Shown: positions 26,601-40,949, counted from the stretch's first letter. The stretch: 64,000 bases of DNA from Strix aluco (GCF_031877795.1 NC_133942.1:4464001-4528000); one strand, 5' to 3'. Notes: generated by a model from the letters alone, not told the origin. Program-made: numbers and translations.

Positions 26601-29600
26601 CCCACGGACACCAGATTCTTTATGCATTTTCTGCGTGCATGCTGTAGGCAGCACCAGAAATACCCTTCACGTGGAAAAATGGGAAAATATTTTATTTCTG
26701 TGATAGGGAAGAAGCCATCTAGCTAAATCTAGCTTTGTTCAGGGACAGGAGTGCCCACTCTCTGCAATAGAAGTAATTCAGGAACGCCGATAAGTCTGTT
26801 TTCTGTGCATAAATAACCTACGTTCAAGCTCAACAGCTTTATCTCAGTGAAGGATAAAGCCCTTGGTGGCAATACCCTAATATTTGTCTACGCTCTTATC
26901 AAACAGGAGGCTTATTACAAAGGTTAATTCAAGCAGAGATTAGATTTTACGTACGAAGGAACGGACAATAGCATCAGATATTCTTCAAACCCCAGTAAAT
27001 AAGATTAATACAAGTGTCACTGCTGCAGGTTTTCAGCTCGACAATGCCTTAAACAAAAACACACCCCCAGTACCTCCAAACTAATCTTCCCAAACGCTTC
27101 ATCATATTTCATTGCATAGACTTCACCTCACTTCTCTTGGCCAACAGCAACTACAAATAGTCTGCAGGAAGCCACTAATTTCCTGAAGAGAGGGTTAACT
27201 GAGAATCATAGGAAATGGAGAAAATTAAAGCTGCGTGTAACATCTTGACTAGGCTAACCATAGTGTAGGAGCAAAAAATAAAATTGTTCGGAGCACTAAG
27301 TATGATCAGAAATATAGACCCATGCAAATTAAGTAAGACTATTAAAATCATTAACACAGACTTAACAAAGAATTACCTCCCTCAGTACACTCGCCTAGAG
27401 AAAGCCACTTCCCATGCTTGGGTACAGTTTTCACATGTAACTACCTAAAGGTGACGATCTAAAATCTTAATTAGAAATAAAGGCAACTTAGTTGTGAGAT
27501 ATACCAAGCACCTCACAGATCACAATAGCTTGCAATTAAGTGCTCTCACCTAAAGGATTAATTCAAAAACTGAACAGCAAAAAAGAACTTGGCAATGCAG
27601 TGGAATTTCACTTGCTCAACACTTGTGCTGACAAATCAGAGGCACACAAAAAAATCAACTTGTTGCTCTGCGGAAAACAATCCGAAAGAAAAATGTAAAG
27701 CTTTGATGACTTAAGGGGAAAAAAAAAAAAAAGTAGGAACCTTGATTTTTAAATGTCTTAAATTGTCACAAAACATTGTGCCACCAAAAGAGAGGAGGGA
27801 ATGCACAGACCAATGCATGAACACCACCTGAAAAAAATAAGAAAAATTGCTTAAATAAGTATTATAGCAGCCCTCCAAAACTCCAGGGATTGCACAATAT
27901 AGATGCAGAATAAGGAGATGATATGAAAACCATAACAACTCTGCGCTGCAGACTGTCACACACATAAAATAACCAAGAAGTGGGTGAAGGAACCAAACAG
28001 GTATGCGATGTGGCTGCAAAAGAGGAACTAGAGTGATATGGTGTTTAAATAAAAATTGAGGGAGCTAAATCCAACAGAGACAGGAAAAAAAGGGAGGAAA
28101 AAAAAGGTAGAACTCCCTTCTCAGGTGCTTATCTCAGCCAGGGGAGCAGCTTCCCTCTGATCAGGGAAAGGCAATCTTACCCTGCCCCAACCTGTCAGGA
28201 CGTTGCAGCAAAAATCATTATTTTTAAAAGACAAAATTGCTCTTCTCTTGCATCCTAATACATCCTTACTGAATTAACTTTGCATTTTTTATCTGTACCT
28301 CTAAGGCTCTTCCTCGTGTATAACTTAAGATCACTATCAAGAGGTTGACTCCTCTGCCAGCTCAGGATGCCAATCTCCATTTCCAACTCATTAAGAAAAA
28401 AAAAAAGCAAAACACCACTTTCATGATTTTCCAAGACTCTCCCATCACACATTTAAAAGGGGCAGCCTCTAAATATTTATACATCCTTTTCATATTCTCT
28501 CAAGCTTTTCTCTCCCTTACATGACACCTATAAAATGGAAATATCCCACAGTCAAGGCTGTAGGTGTGGCAAGACCCTGCACTAACCTATAGCTTTTTGT
28601 CACCCTCTCTGCTAGACCCTATGGATCCATCTTAAATGCAAAAGTTGTTGGCAACTTCTGCAAGAGACCTGGGGCTGTAACTAGGGCACACAGGCAATAC
28701 AATAAACAAGTAGATCAAGCCTACAACTACAATATAATACTGTAAACCATATATAAAATAATACTAGAAACTTACAAAACACTGGCAATGTATTTCTAGT
28801 TGAAAAAAATCCCTAAAAACAAGAGTAGAGCTCACAATGAGGAGGTTCTTGCATCAAGTCACCGGTGACATAACCTGCAGATGGATGTCCTCTCCTAGGT
28901 CCAGCTGTGTCTTTAGGATGGCGGCACCATCCTAAACTCCTCCTGGTGTAACCACTCACACTCCTTGCCCTGAATAAATAACCTTCTGAAAAAAAGTTAC
29001 TCTTTCAAAGGTTTAAAGCTAACTTGATTTAACCAAAAATGAGGGAGAAGCATTTTTACTGTTAGTTTTTACCAGGAGAACGAAGAAGAGGAGGGCAGGA
29101 GTCTCTGCTAGCATCACAGCCCTGGGCAAAGCACACTTCTACCTATACACACAGGAAAACTAAAACTGAAACTTCCCTTCCTAGCCTAAGAATTTCCTGA
29201 CGCACTAAAACCCTACATATCAGCTCTACAAAAGAAACTACAAAGTGAAAAAACTGTTCTGATGATTGCATCGTTGCTCTCAAAGGGCCTTTTCCAACCC
29301 ATTCCCAGCTGGGCAAGACCCTTTAGACAAGTACATGTCTTGCTCAAAGCAGCAAGAAGAAACCCTTCTCACCCTCAGGATGAATGAATTGAGTTTGTCA
29401 CAAATTCCCTTGAGATTTGGGTGCACCCACCATCTTCCATGCAACTAGAGATCCCAGGACCAGAAAAACAGCCTTCACTCACGCAAGGTCCTAGTTCAGC
29501 TCTGGTTTGAAAGCATGGGCTGCTCCTTTGATGCCCTGCCAGAAGTGGCCTCCAGCGAGGAAGCCCAGGATGAGTCACGCCACCGGCTGAAGGAACTTGC

Positions 29601-32600
29601 CAATCTAGATTGAAAAGCACAGTTGAAACTTGGGATTTTTCTCTCTGCTCTGCCATCTCCATTTCTGCACATCAACTCTCGGTAATTGCATGCTGCCGGG
29701 CAGGCGGTCCGGCAAATGAGAAGCAAAAATACACAGCAGAAAGGCTTTTTTCCTAAAAGGAGAAAAACTAAGACAAAGGGGTGTTAAGGGACTGAAAGGA
29801 TCATCTGGTAAGAGCACCTTAAAAGCTTTTTTTTTTTTTTTTTAAACTGACTTGCATGAATTCCAGTTGGCATAGGGGTTTATTGCTTTCCACACCTGCA
29901 GAGCTACGAGCCAAGAGCTTGTACTCTTTCTGCATCACCCCTTTAAAAACTGTGTCCTCTAATCTGAGTTAGCTCATACATAAATCCAGGGGGGGGAAAA
30001 AAAAAAAAAGCCAACACCTTTTAAACTCATAAAACAGCCTCAAGAAAAAGAAGTTTAGCCCCAGTTTACTCTCCAACCAGGGATAAAATACATTCAAATA
30101 GATTCCATCTTACATTTACATAAGATGCAGGGGGCAAAGTAATCTTTTTTATGACTATGTAACATCTTGAGTATTAAAGACTTAAAATTATCACACAATT
30201 CCTTTTTCATAGAAAATCCATTTTACTCAATGGTTGGGGCCAACGCATTTCTTTGCTTCATTCACTATCACAACCTACCGCTATTCAAAACCATATTAAA
30301 GAGGAAAAATTGTAATATCTCCTGTCTTTTCAGTTCAATTCGGCAATTCTGGTAATAAAACTACTAATTCAACATGTTCTTTACTTAAACCGGAACTGCA
30401 AGCCAACCTTGCTCTGCACAGGAGCATTTGGAATCTCACTCCATGCCTCTTTATTGGTTTTTTTTAATCTATCCAGCCCAACCACTAATTTAAAGGAAAC
30501 TGTGCTGGATGCTCTAATTGACCCCGTTCTCTTCCTTCCCCAGTTTGTCTCTATAATTAGCCCTTCCCAGCTCAGCCTAGCAAAGGGAATCAGAAACAAG
30601 ACCTTTCCGAGCCACACCCTGCAGACCACAGCAACTGCCTCGTATTGTTTTTGCCCAAAAAAATCAACATATGCTGCAGCATTAACTGCTCCAGGACAAA
30701 AATAAAACTTAAAAAAAAGGAAAAAAGCACAAGCAAATGTGTATTCACCATTTTCAGGCGTGTTACAGCGAACGATGCAGCAACCCAAATGAAAATTCAC
30801 CTGCAACCCTAATCCCTTGGGTATACTTTGTAACATGAGCAAAATACTTGTTTTCCTCAAAATAATACAAAGTTGCACAGCTGTCTACACTAAATTCACG
30901 TGCACTGCTGCGTATCTCAGCGCACACACACGAAACGCAAGGAAGAATTCAGTTCTGCACTAAGGCACCAGAAGGACCCACACCTTGTTTCTTGAGAAAT
31001 TAGAAGGCATGTAGAGAATGAGGAAAAGAAATGCATTAAAAAAAATAGTCTTATCAGCAAGCAAACACCACCAAAGAAAATTTACTTCCCTAGTTGCCTT
31101 TACAATAGGCAAATATCCTACCAGGTGACCAGTTGTGGTTATTTTTAGGTACTTGGGGAAAAAATGAAAACAAACAAAAGAAACAAACAACAGCAACAAA
31201 AAAACCCCTAAACCCTCAAACACCCTAAAAGCAGTTTAGGTCTGGATTTGCAGAGCTGCTGAGCACTGGAAGGTGTAGAACAAAACAGCAGTCCTCAGCG
31301 ACGCCAGCAGAAACACACGGGTGATCTCAAAGCCTTCAGGTCTAACCCACGCTCTCTGTGCCACCATGGCACCTTCTGTCCTGGTCTTCACAGAAGGGTG
31401 ATACTACAGCCTAATGCAACGATCCAAAACTAAACCAGAGGAATTTTTTTGGTTCATTTTGAGCTTCGTTTCCATCCATTTCACTTCTCCCACCTCTCAA
31501 GTTCCAAGAGCACCTATCTCAAGAGGCTGTTCCTGAGGAAGGTGCCCACCAGGAGAAGCACCCCAAAGTCCACAAAGCACGATACTGGTGTGCACCAAGT
31601 CCCTAACTCGCTATTTCCTGCTCAACTTTCACACTTGACTTTGCAGCTTTACAATTATTTTGCACCCACAAGGCTTTTTTGTTGCACCGAGCTTAGAAAC
31701 CAAAATAGTTGTATTTTTTGATGATTAATTAGCATTACCAGCTGCGACTGAAGTGGTCCTTTCAAATGCGTCAGCAGCCATTCACTAAATATTGTCCTGA
31801 CGTTTCAGAGCTATAGCTCCCTGAAGCACACAAATACACATACTTCCCTAACGACCAGGAATTTCAACATTTATACATTTAGAAAATTAAATTGCAGCTG
31901 GCAGGGGCCTCAGTAGTAACAGCAGCATCTGAACCTGCAATGATCCTTCACCTAAGGAAAATTGTTCAAGTTTTTTGAATACTTGTCCCCTCCACCCCCT
32001 GAAGAGCATACCTGAAAGAAAAGTATGTAGATTAATGCTCCCAGAAAACCTAAACAGCAGAAAAGAAAGTCGATCCAGTCCTACAAAAAAACCCCAACCT
32101 TTCTCAGTGCTGATGACAGTTCATGCTCAAGTGAAAATAACTCATAACACAGAAAAACTGCATCTAAAGCATTTTAAATCCATGTCTGCACGTTTTAATT
32201 TCAATTTTTTTTTTTTTTTGCTTGAAAGAGGAGATATTCTCTGAAGGATTTCATTTTTACTAAAAAATAAACACAAGAGAGAAGATTGTAATCTCCCCAC
32301 CGCACAGCTTGAATCACAAATATCAGACACTGAGCTACTTTTAGACTGAGTTTTTAAATGAGTTTTGTGAGCAGTTGAAAATAGTTTGTATTTAGCACTG
32401 GAGATCTCACACTGGGGCCATTCGCTAGACTACAACAACTGCATAAAACTTCTCATTCAGCTTTTACTCCTCAAGTTTCACATCTTCCTGGACAAAACAA
32501 AAATGAAAGCAGTGTTCACGTAGGACAGCTGCACCGCAGAGAAGTAAACCAGAGAAGGAAACCCCTAATGTTGCTAAAAACCCAGCCAGCGAGCGCTGTG

Positions 32601-33485
32601 GGTGAGATTCACACCTTCCTTCAACAAGAAGAAAATACAGGAAAATATTCAGGCAGGGTTTTTTTCCCCTCGTTTCAGTCTTCAGATCTTATTTGTTTCC
32701 AACAAAGACTTTTAGGTGGGAGGATAAATTCTCAATACTGCAGACACCGACTTTGGTGCTTACTTTTTTCTCTATTTCACTATCCTTACCCCATTTGCTG
32801 GAGGTGTGGGGTTTTATTAATTTTTTTTTTTTCTCCTCATATTTGTTGTATTGCTCACCGCAGACAAATAGCAACAGCTCTAGAGAGGTAGTTAAATCAC
32901 ATAAATGGAGGGAGAGGAATAGAAAGAGAACATATAGTACAGCTGAACTCAGAAACAATACATTTGAAGGCAGGCCTGCAGCTCCCCTCCTGTAATTAAA
33001 AAGGGATTTGAGCCTGAAACAATGCCCTTGAGTCCATGTCTCTTCCACAGACATGGTAGGGCAAGTGATGGGCAACTGCTGCTAAGTCATCTTTCTTGGC
33101 AATTTATTTCTTAGAGGTACCATTTCAGCCTTAGAAGAAGAAATATTACTGCTAATATTTATTAATGCTAATAAATTCGTTAATCAAATCATTGCAGATG
33201 GCAGTGAAATCAGAGATGTATTTGGAGAAGTGCAACGACTCTTCGAAACAGGTCCTGCGCTTTGACAAGTCAAGATGCACTTGGCAACCACTAAAGTTGA
33301 ACAAGGTTACGCAGTGAGCAGAAAAAGGATTTTTTTCTTTATAAAAATCATACCTGCAGACTCCTCGGTTGCTTTTGGTTAGTTCATTCTGTTCATAGTT
33401 GAGGAATACTCTTAAGATTCCTCGTTATCTGCTGCAGGCACCTCAAACCTGACCTCTGCTCTGCATTGTCCTCCTATCTCCTCAC

Positions 33486-33820
33486 TTACCTTCCAGGCAC
33501 TGTGAAGTGCCTCCGGATAAGATTATCCGAGGCGATGGCCACAGCAAACGAGCCTGCTCTTCTGACATGAAACGCAAGTGCCTGCCTGTGCAGATTATTT
33601 ATGCAACGGTCTTGCCGTGAAGGATGAAACGCATAGCGCGTGCCCTTGTTGCTCACCGAGACGTTTCGCCTCACTTTGCAAATGAGGTGGCCCAAATCCA
33701 GACCGAGTCGCCTGTCCACTGCATCTCTCTCCAGCAAGCCCTTTCCGCTGCTGCAGGGCTGTATCTTTATCTTCTGATTAAAAGAAGCAGAAGAAGCAGT
33801 GGCTCTGCTTTTAGACAATA
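33486..33820 (-). other. Enhancer-like or alternative 5' exon candidate
   Basis: About 330 bp with higher GC and several CpGs lies inside AT-rich intron 1. On the minus strand it ends in a near-perfect donor, GGAAG|GTAAGTGAG (exon side to 33492). It also carries a perfect inverted repeat, cggataa-ga-ttatccg (33514-33529), and an ATTTGCAAA octamer-like site near 33680. A 110-codon frame crosses it but matches no family I know. I read it as a regulatory block or an alternative MYO9A leader exon. Confidence 0.35.
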
Positions 33821-34102
33821 ACTGTCCAAGTCCCTTCTTCTAGCAGGAGTTGCTCAGCCATCCTTACCACCACCACCAGCAATAAAACCCACATAATTAT
33901 TCCCTGTTTGCTGAGTAGTTGGTGAATTAAGGAGCAGGGACTGGCTCTCCTGCACTTACATTTCTCAAAGAAACCTCCAGAAGTCTTATTTACCAACATA
34001 ACCTTCCTCTTCCAAAAAAAAAAAAAAAAAAAATTCCAAAATCTTAAAAAGTTGGTTGACATTGTTTTAATCAAGCGCTACGTTTCCTAATGACCTACTG
34101 CC

Positions 34103-34124
34103 TTTATTTATTTATTTATTTATT
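34103..34124 (+). repeat. (TTTA)n microsatellite
   Basis: About five consecutive TTTA units. Confidence 0.85.
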
Positions 34125-36599
34125 GCCTAATGGGACCACATTCCTTAACAATTAAATCATTTATTAATTCCTCCCAGGGGAGGTTGTCTAAGAACTGTTA
34201 GGTTGGTTTATGCTTGTTGGGTGCATAGGACAAGTACTGTCAAAGTAAAAATGCCAATGTTTTTGAGAATTTTATTTCGGTCTACATATTTATGTAAAGT
34301 ATGAAAAGACAGTAGACTTACGGAAGTCTTCTAAAGTAAATATTTTCAGTTAACTTGCTTTAAGTTCATCCCTCAAAATCAACCATGTAGATGTCGAATA
34401 CAATAAAAGAATTCTTGGCGGTCTATCAAAAACATTCATAGTCTGGGTTGGTTTTAAAGCTCAGGTTTTTCAAAGATATATCTACACGGAGTTAGACACT
34501 CCACTTCCACTAATGCTCAATTATGATATATCATATCCAGGATCGTATACCTTTGTAAAGGTCATGCTTCACAGAAGATAAAAGAATTTTGATTAAAAAA
34601 CAGCACAGAGGCTGTCAGATTATTAGTGTTTGATGGCTAAAAACCCTAAACAGGCATCTGAAGGAGGAGTGACTCTACAATTCAAGGTCATTTTGGGGTA
34701 TACCAGAAGTGATTCAAGGTGGAGAGATAAGCAAATAAGACTCAAAAATTACATTGAAACCCATGTTATTTTTGCTATTTTTACATTAATAAAGGTGGTA
34801 ACTGAAGTAGCAGCAGGAGAAAAATTGGTATTTACATACCCAGTATGCTCAGTTAAATCCTAACTAAATAGTTAACTATCAAAAAAATAAAAGTGTTGAA
34901 TAGTGGCCCGTTCCACACCAAATGCAGTATTTCCATGCGTTACAATTTGTGTATTTTAAAACATATTTTTTCTTTGCTGTTGCTTGCAGTATTAAAGCAG
35001 GACAGACCACTGTTCTACTCCCCATTAGTCCTAACAGGTATTTGCAGTAATTCCTATGAGTTGTAGGATGGAAACCAAGACAATTTCTCTAAGAAAAGTC
35101 AAGGACCCAGTCTGAACCACTGAAAATACCAGGGTTGAAAGGGCCAGATCCAGCCCTCCCCTCAAGGGCGATCAACCTACACCTACAGCCAGCCTATTGC
35201 TAGGGACCTGCACACCAACATGGATTTCATAAGCCTTCTCTGGGACCTGGAAGAGACGTTTTAAATGTACACCAGAACCCAATGGAGACATGAAGGAAGA
35301 CCATGGAATAGTTACACCAGCATCTTGCTTTAGGTCAGGTGCATAAGCTGCAAAAAAAAGCAGTACAATGCAGTAGCTGTGAGAGATGAGAACTTGGATG
35401 AGATGCAGCTGGCTGAGCCTCCCCGTGCGCTTATCTCACATCAATAGCGAGAGGATGCAACTAAGGGGACCCTGCCAATATTCCTGAGGGAGGATGGAGA
35501 GCCACATCTGGAAGGGTCCAAGTGCAGTCCAGCTTGTATCCAAGTACTTTACATAGAGAGAGCACAAGTGATCTATACCCCAGCTTGGACATATTGTACA
35601 ACTGGCCACAGAAGAGCAGGATAATGTGCTGCCTCACCAGCTCGCACAGCTCCTATCCTCCTTCTCTTTCATTACAGCACTGTGTGACAAGACTACAAAT
35701 TTCTCGAGGCAAGGAAAATAAAGCTTCATCCCTCTTTTCAGCTCTTGGGCACTGAGGTCAGTTTGTACACAGGGACAACGTGCTTGAGCTGGGGCAAGAA
35801 ACGGACCCAGCCCCACCACTGTCCTACCCCCGAGGATCCTCAGCGCACCACAGGTTTTCCACTCTTAAGACTCATCTCCCTTGATGGATGGCTTGGCAGG
35901 AGACCTAGCTCCATCTCTTCACGAGGCTCTTGGAGAAACCCTGAAAAAGGCTGACAAGAAATATCAACAGAGCCTGAAACAGCAACATAGAGCTTCATTT
36001 CACAGACCCAGTGCCAAGTCATGCCTTGGCACAGTGCGAACAGCCAAAGGCATATAGAACCCTACGCAAGAAAGAGATGCCTCATCCCGCTCCATGCCCA
36101 AACAGAAACCACAACGCAAGATTTTAATGGCAGGAGGAAATCTGGGGAGTAACAATATTCCTTAAATCAACAGGGTTTTATTCATTTCATTTTGCCTAGA
36201 AAAATGGCACATGACCATTTCACCTCCAAGGAGTTTCCATCAAAACAGTGCAGAGCCGGCCACCTGCCAGCTTTGGGCCGATTACCAGCAAATCAACCCG
36301 GGTGAGAAGTATCCCCATTCCCCGCCCAAGATTAACTTCAGCCAGGTCAGATCCTGCTGCTAGATTAGCTTAATGAAATCATGGAAATGCAGCATGAAGT
36401 GGCAGTTTAACACACGTGCAAGTGGAAGGCTGTGCTCCCCGAACAAGGACTGCCATGGATCACATATAACCTTATTCTCCTTGGACACTTTCCACCCAAC
36501 GCAGCTCAAACCACTCCCCTTCTCTTCTAGCAACCTGCAAACCACAGGGAGAAGACGACCAATGTGAGACATCTAAAGCCATGAGGAACCCAGTCTGAC

Positions 36600-36690
36600 C
36601 TTGCAGCTGACCCTGCTGGGAGCAGGATTTTTGACCAAGAGACCTCCTGAGGTCTCTGCTGACCTAAGCAATCCTACGGTCCTCCATCAG
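36600..36690 (+). repeat. CR1 LINE 3'-end fragment, plus orientation
   Basis: The wording 'gaccctgctgggagcaggat', then 'gacctcctgaggtctctgct' and 'gacctaagcaatcctacggt' is a diverged copy of the CR1 3' end in forward orientation, opposite to the other CR1 pieces in this intron. Confidence 0.75.
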
Positions 36691-39600
36691 AGGAAAGCAA
36701 TGGAAAAAAGAAAAAACAAACACTAGAAGAAGCAATGCACAACTGGGTAGCATTAAAATCAAGGGGGTTTTGTTAAAAATAAAACGCATTTGTGGCAAAG
36801 ACATACAGCTCTCACTTCACCTATAAGACTTTTCCATAGGTACCCGTTATAGGATTCCTCCCCACAGAAAAAAAAAAACGCTACCATGATGACTAGCAGA
36901 GCTGTAACTCCTGCTAATGTTTTAAAAACAGATACAAAAATTAGTTTAATTCTAAAAGATACCCTTCAATATGCTTCCCTTCTGAATTTTGATATTTTCT
37001 GAGGTCATATGGTTTTCTGAGTTTGTTTTTAAACGTTTAATTCCAAGATACAGAAGACATTGATGCAATCACAGGAGTGAAACATATATCCCACCGTGGC
37101 ATTCAACCTGCCAGACATGGTAGCAAGATTAATATTAAAGAGACACATAGAAAAAACAAAGATTATTCCATTTCCCTTTTTTCCTGTTATTATCCATTAT
37201 CTGGCAAGAGTTTCATGTGTTTGGTTTATATAGTCTCAACCCTGAACACCTGTGCCTTCATGCATACACCCAAAGCCTATGGAAAAAATTTTTCTTTTAC
37301 ACAGACCAAATAAGGACCATAAAAATAATCTCATTTCTGATGATCTATAGACATCCCATCAGCAGCACTTCATCCTTATAATTCAAATAAGAAACCCACG
37401 CCTAAACTTTGTGATAATCCCAGCCATCTAACCTTAAAACACAGTGTAATGTTTTTGCAGTAGGAAGCCCAAACAACTAAGGAGCTTCTTCCCTGAGCAA
37501 GGAACTACCCAGACACAACCAAAATCTCCAACGATACTGCTGTTGTCCAACGGAATGCTAGAGAAAGTCTCGAATTTGCAAACTTAAGCAGCAATGCTTT
37601 AAATATTTATGCTCGTGTTTACTTTTTGGAGAAGAGAGAAATGCCGTTCACTCAAGAGGAAGTTAAGCAAATGTAGGCACGCAGGACCCGAGCCTGAGAA
37701 AATAAGATGCTCTTTTTAACCTCAATACAAAAAAAAAAAAAGCCCGTCTCCAGGACCAGGCTGGGAGCTTCACAAACTACAGGCAACATGACAGCAAAAC
37801 AGCCCACCTAAAACCAACCAAGTTCCTTCGCGTAGACGGCAGTTCTCCTCAGGCACTCGGTCTGCCTTCGTACTTCTCAAGTATTTTGCATGCAAGTGGG
37901 ACTGCAATCCCATTTTATTTATAAACCAGTGGGACACAGGAATTTCTGAAATCGAGTTTGACCAGCTAAGACACTTCAAGCAGCTCAACGACTTTGTTTT
38001 CTCCCTAATAAAGGTATTTTTAAAGGAATTACGTTCAAAAACTGCACGGTTTGGAGTGAGAACTAGAATTTGGAAGAAAATGGCCATGCTATGCCCACCA
38101 AAACCAACCACCCCAAGCGGCTTTAGAAACACTCAGATCACATCCGTTCACTCAACTCAAGGTATTTAAGGCTTCAGGACGATGTGCTGTGCTTGGTCCC
38201 AAGGCTGTAACGGTGAACCCCAGTCTTCCTCACCAGCTGCCCAGTGATGCCAAGCTGAAAAACCAGTGGAGGGACCAGCACCATCCCTGTGCTCCCAGTA
38301 CTCCCCCTGTTGACTTGCGGGGGATGCAGAGGAGCAATCCATCCATCTGGGGCTGGATACCGTCCTTCCAGAAATCAAGCGGTGTACACGGGTGATTAGA
38401 ATTTCTAGTACAGCCCTACCTCGAAACAAGCTAAATTAAGGTTGTGCAGGTAACCTCAGGTTTCACGTTTCCCAAGTGCCTGACCTCACATGCTTCACAT
38501 TCTCAGAGGTTTTCTTGCAAACATGATGAACGCTCACTAAAATCACCATGAACATCCTAGATAAAAACAATTTAGGCATAAAACACTTAGATGGTTAGAT
38601 TTTCCTAGCGAAGGATACCAAAGGTTTGCCAGCCTGAGTTTTAGATAGCATGTACAAGTGCCAGTGTTTGTGAAAGATAGTGCAACAGCAGATGTCACGT
38701 CAGCCATTTGATACCTTTAAATCTTAAAATGCAGCTTCCCCACCCCAAAAAAAAGAAAAAAGGTAAAAACGTGAACTTTATAAATCATAACTAGAGCTGC
38801 AGATGCACAGAAGAAATAACTCTGAGGCATGTTCTGCAAAACTGAGCCTACATTTTAGTACATTTTTAAAAATAAAAGAGAATTGGGGAATTCAAATAAA
38901 GCTTTTTTTCAGATTTTTCAGGAGCGCTACCAATGGACCATAGGCCTTTCAATAAAGATGAAACACCTCTAAAGCCATCCTGATTTATATACTGATCGCA
39001 ATAAACAAATATATCTAAAGTTGCATCATCACTGATAGCCCAGGAAACAAAAGCTTAATAGTCGTGTGCCACGGCTGCTGAATTACCTTCCCTAGCATCA
39101 GCAGCCGGACCGACAGCTTCCAAAACAGTCTCTGGGATGAAAAATCACAGCCAGGAGCGAGAGCAAAGGCTGGGAAAGCCTTCATAAGGGAAAAACGCAA
39201 AGAAAATCTTAATTTTTTAAAATTTTTAAAAATGAGAAAAGTCACTGAAATGGATGAGTTTACTCAAAAATTCAGGGGAAATTGTCATTATGGCATGACT
39301 CCACGACGAAGGGCTGAAGAGAAGATGCTCTTCAGTGATAACGCAGCCTGTCTGACCCCAGCCGGACTTTGCTGGCGCCCGTGGTTAAGCTCAGCTCAGT
39401 AAGGTCGTGCTTAAGCATTCACAGCCCATCACCACCGCATCCGTGCGCATCTAGTCAGGAGAGTCCCATGTCATTTCCTAACTCTCTCCCGGGAAAAGAG
39501 TCGGGAAAATGCTCGAGCCGGCCCAAAACCCATTTCTGCAACTAACAATCTATTTATGAAGCGATTTGTTAAAGCGCTTCATTACCAATTTAGCAAAACA

Positions 39601-40745
39601 CCAAGCTCTTTTTTTCCTCCCCGTAGCAGCGATCTCCTCCTTCCTTTGCCGCTACGTGATTATTTTTTTATACGCCGATGGGCAGGGTAACGTGCACTGC
39701 AGCAAGGGATGTGAAAGCCATGATTTCTGCTGAGCTCACGCTCCTGACTTTATTAATCTCAGCTTGATTTCAGGATATGAAAACGTAAATGGAGGAGGAT
39801 CTATAAGCAGAAGGGCGGCAAAACGCCCGGTTCTGAACTTACAGCAGGTTTTACCGCGAGTCACGTCGGAGGATTTTGGAGGGGGGTGGGGGGGGAGGGA
39901 TAAAGCAAAGGCTGTTTCAGCTACATTTAGGAAAATTCCAGAAAGAAATATCGATTATTTCAACCTTCGGAGGAGCAGTGCTCCCGTAAAGGTCCGGCAT
40001 GTTGGGGAGCAAGCTGCCACGGAGTCCAATACTGCGTTAAAAACCAGAAATATCTCGTCTGGACGGGGTGGGAATCATTAACGCTGCTCTCGTAACGGGC
40101 TGCTCCTCTGCCAGAGGACGGGGAGAACCGTGACCCGGTGCCGTCGCAGTGCTCGGCGTCGGGGCTGTTTCCTCACTCGGTGCAGTGGCGGGGGCGGGGG
40201 GGAGGGTTGCGGGGCTACCTCCAGCCCACGGACCCACTGGTGACACTGGAAACACTAAGGGAGATAAAACACCCCTCCCCTCCAGGCTGGGTTTTTTATG
40301 TCTTGCCTGTCCAACCCAGCCCAAAAATGGGTGTAAACGGCAGCGTAGTGGCGTCGGGGGATTGAAAACGCGGAGCCCCGCTGGCACCCTCAGCATTCCC
40401 ACGCGTGGGGGAGCCCCCGCGGGGCCCGCCCGGGAGGGAGCCGGCCCGCACCTTGCGCCCGCAGCGTCCCCCGAGGGGCTCGGTCACGCGTGGGGGCGAA
40501 GCTCGAGTGGGCCCAGCCATCTTTACCCGCTGCGGGAGCCCCCACGCCACCGGAGGGACTCGCCCTCCTTCGCCGAACAAAGGCTCCCGCCGGCTCCGCG
40601 GCGGCACCGGGCGATGCTCCGCCGCGCCAAAGGGGCTCGCCTCACGCTGAGCGCGGGACGGCGCCGACCCCAGCGCCGGCGCCGCTCCCACCTCACACGC
40701 ACCCGGAGGCCCCCGCCCCGCTCCCACTGCCCCGCCGCCGCTCAC

Positions 40746-40870
40746 CTGGGTGTCGGGGCGCGGCGCATCCCTCGCCCGCCGCCGCCGCTGAGGGGGGCTC
40801 CCGCGGGGCGCTGCTGAGGGGGCCGGGGCGGGGAGGGGCGGGGGGAGCCGGGGAGCGATCGGGCGCTCCC
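40746..40870 (-). other. MYO9A: MYO9A exon 1 (5' UTR), 3' boundary only
   Basis: The minus strand reads CGACACCCAG|GTGAGCGGC, a strong donor with the exon ending at 40746. It is the obvious partner for the exon 2 acceptor, as vertebrate MYO9A has a non-coding first exon in the CpG island. The right end given is only a placeholder, because the start site cannot be read from a TATA-less promoter. Confidence 0.55.
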
Positions 40871-40949
40871 GCCGCCGCCGCCCGGGCGCTGCCCGACTGC
40901 CCGCGCGCGCCTCCCGCGCGCACCCGCCGCCGCCCGCGCGCCGCCGGGA

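Larger units (their letters stand above)
6273..40745 (-). other. MYO9A: MYO9A intron 1 (about 34.5 kb)
   Basis: This long AT-rich intron separates the untranslated first exon from the first coding exon. It contains several CR1 pieces (near 7.0, 8.1, 11.7 and 36.6 kb), many A/T homopolymers, a 20-G run (19419-19438), an AT palindromic cluster (15.27-15.34 kb) and a (TTTA)n stretch (34.10-34.12 kb). Two small CpG-retaining blocks (26.4-26.6 kb and 33.48-33.82 kb) stand out as possible enhancers or alternative 5' exons. I see no convincing protein-coding gene, tRNA or other RNA gene nested in it. Confidence 0.8.
1..40870 (-). other. MYO9A: MYO9A gene, 5' part (gene span; continues left of the window)
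   Basis: MYO9A encodes unconventional myosin IXa, a single-headed actin motor whose tail carries a C1 and a RhoGAP domain that inactivates Rho at the actin cytoskeleton and cell junctions (family knowledge). Only the 5' end is here: non-coding exon 1 in the CpG island, a 34.5-kb intron 1, coding exon 2 with the Ras-associating domain and the start of the motor, and about 5.3 kb of intron 2. The rest of the motor, the IQ motifs and the tail (roughly 2,500 residues in vertebrates) must lie left of base 1. I saw no further MYO9A exon in 1-5350. The right boundary is approximate because no transcription start can be read from sequence. The orientation, head-to-head with SENP8, matches the known vertebrate arrangement. 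Confidence 0.93.

Noticed and set aside
30381-30878. 165-codon minus-strand frame in MYO9A intron 1
   Set aside because: It resembles no MYO9A segment or other family, and the composition is ordinary intron.
38166-38429. Overlapping frames on both strands near 38.2-38.4 kb
   Set aside because: Considered as a repeat-derived or retrocopy fragment, but I could not match it to a family.
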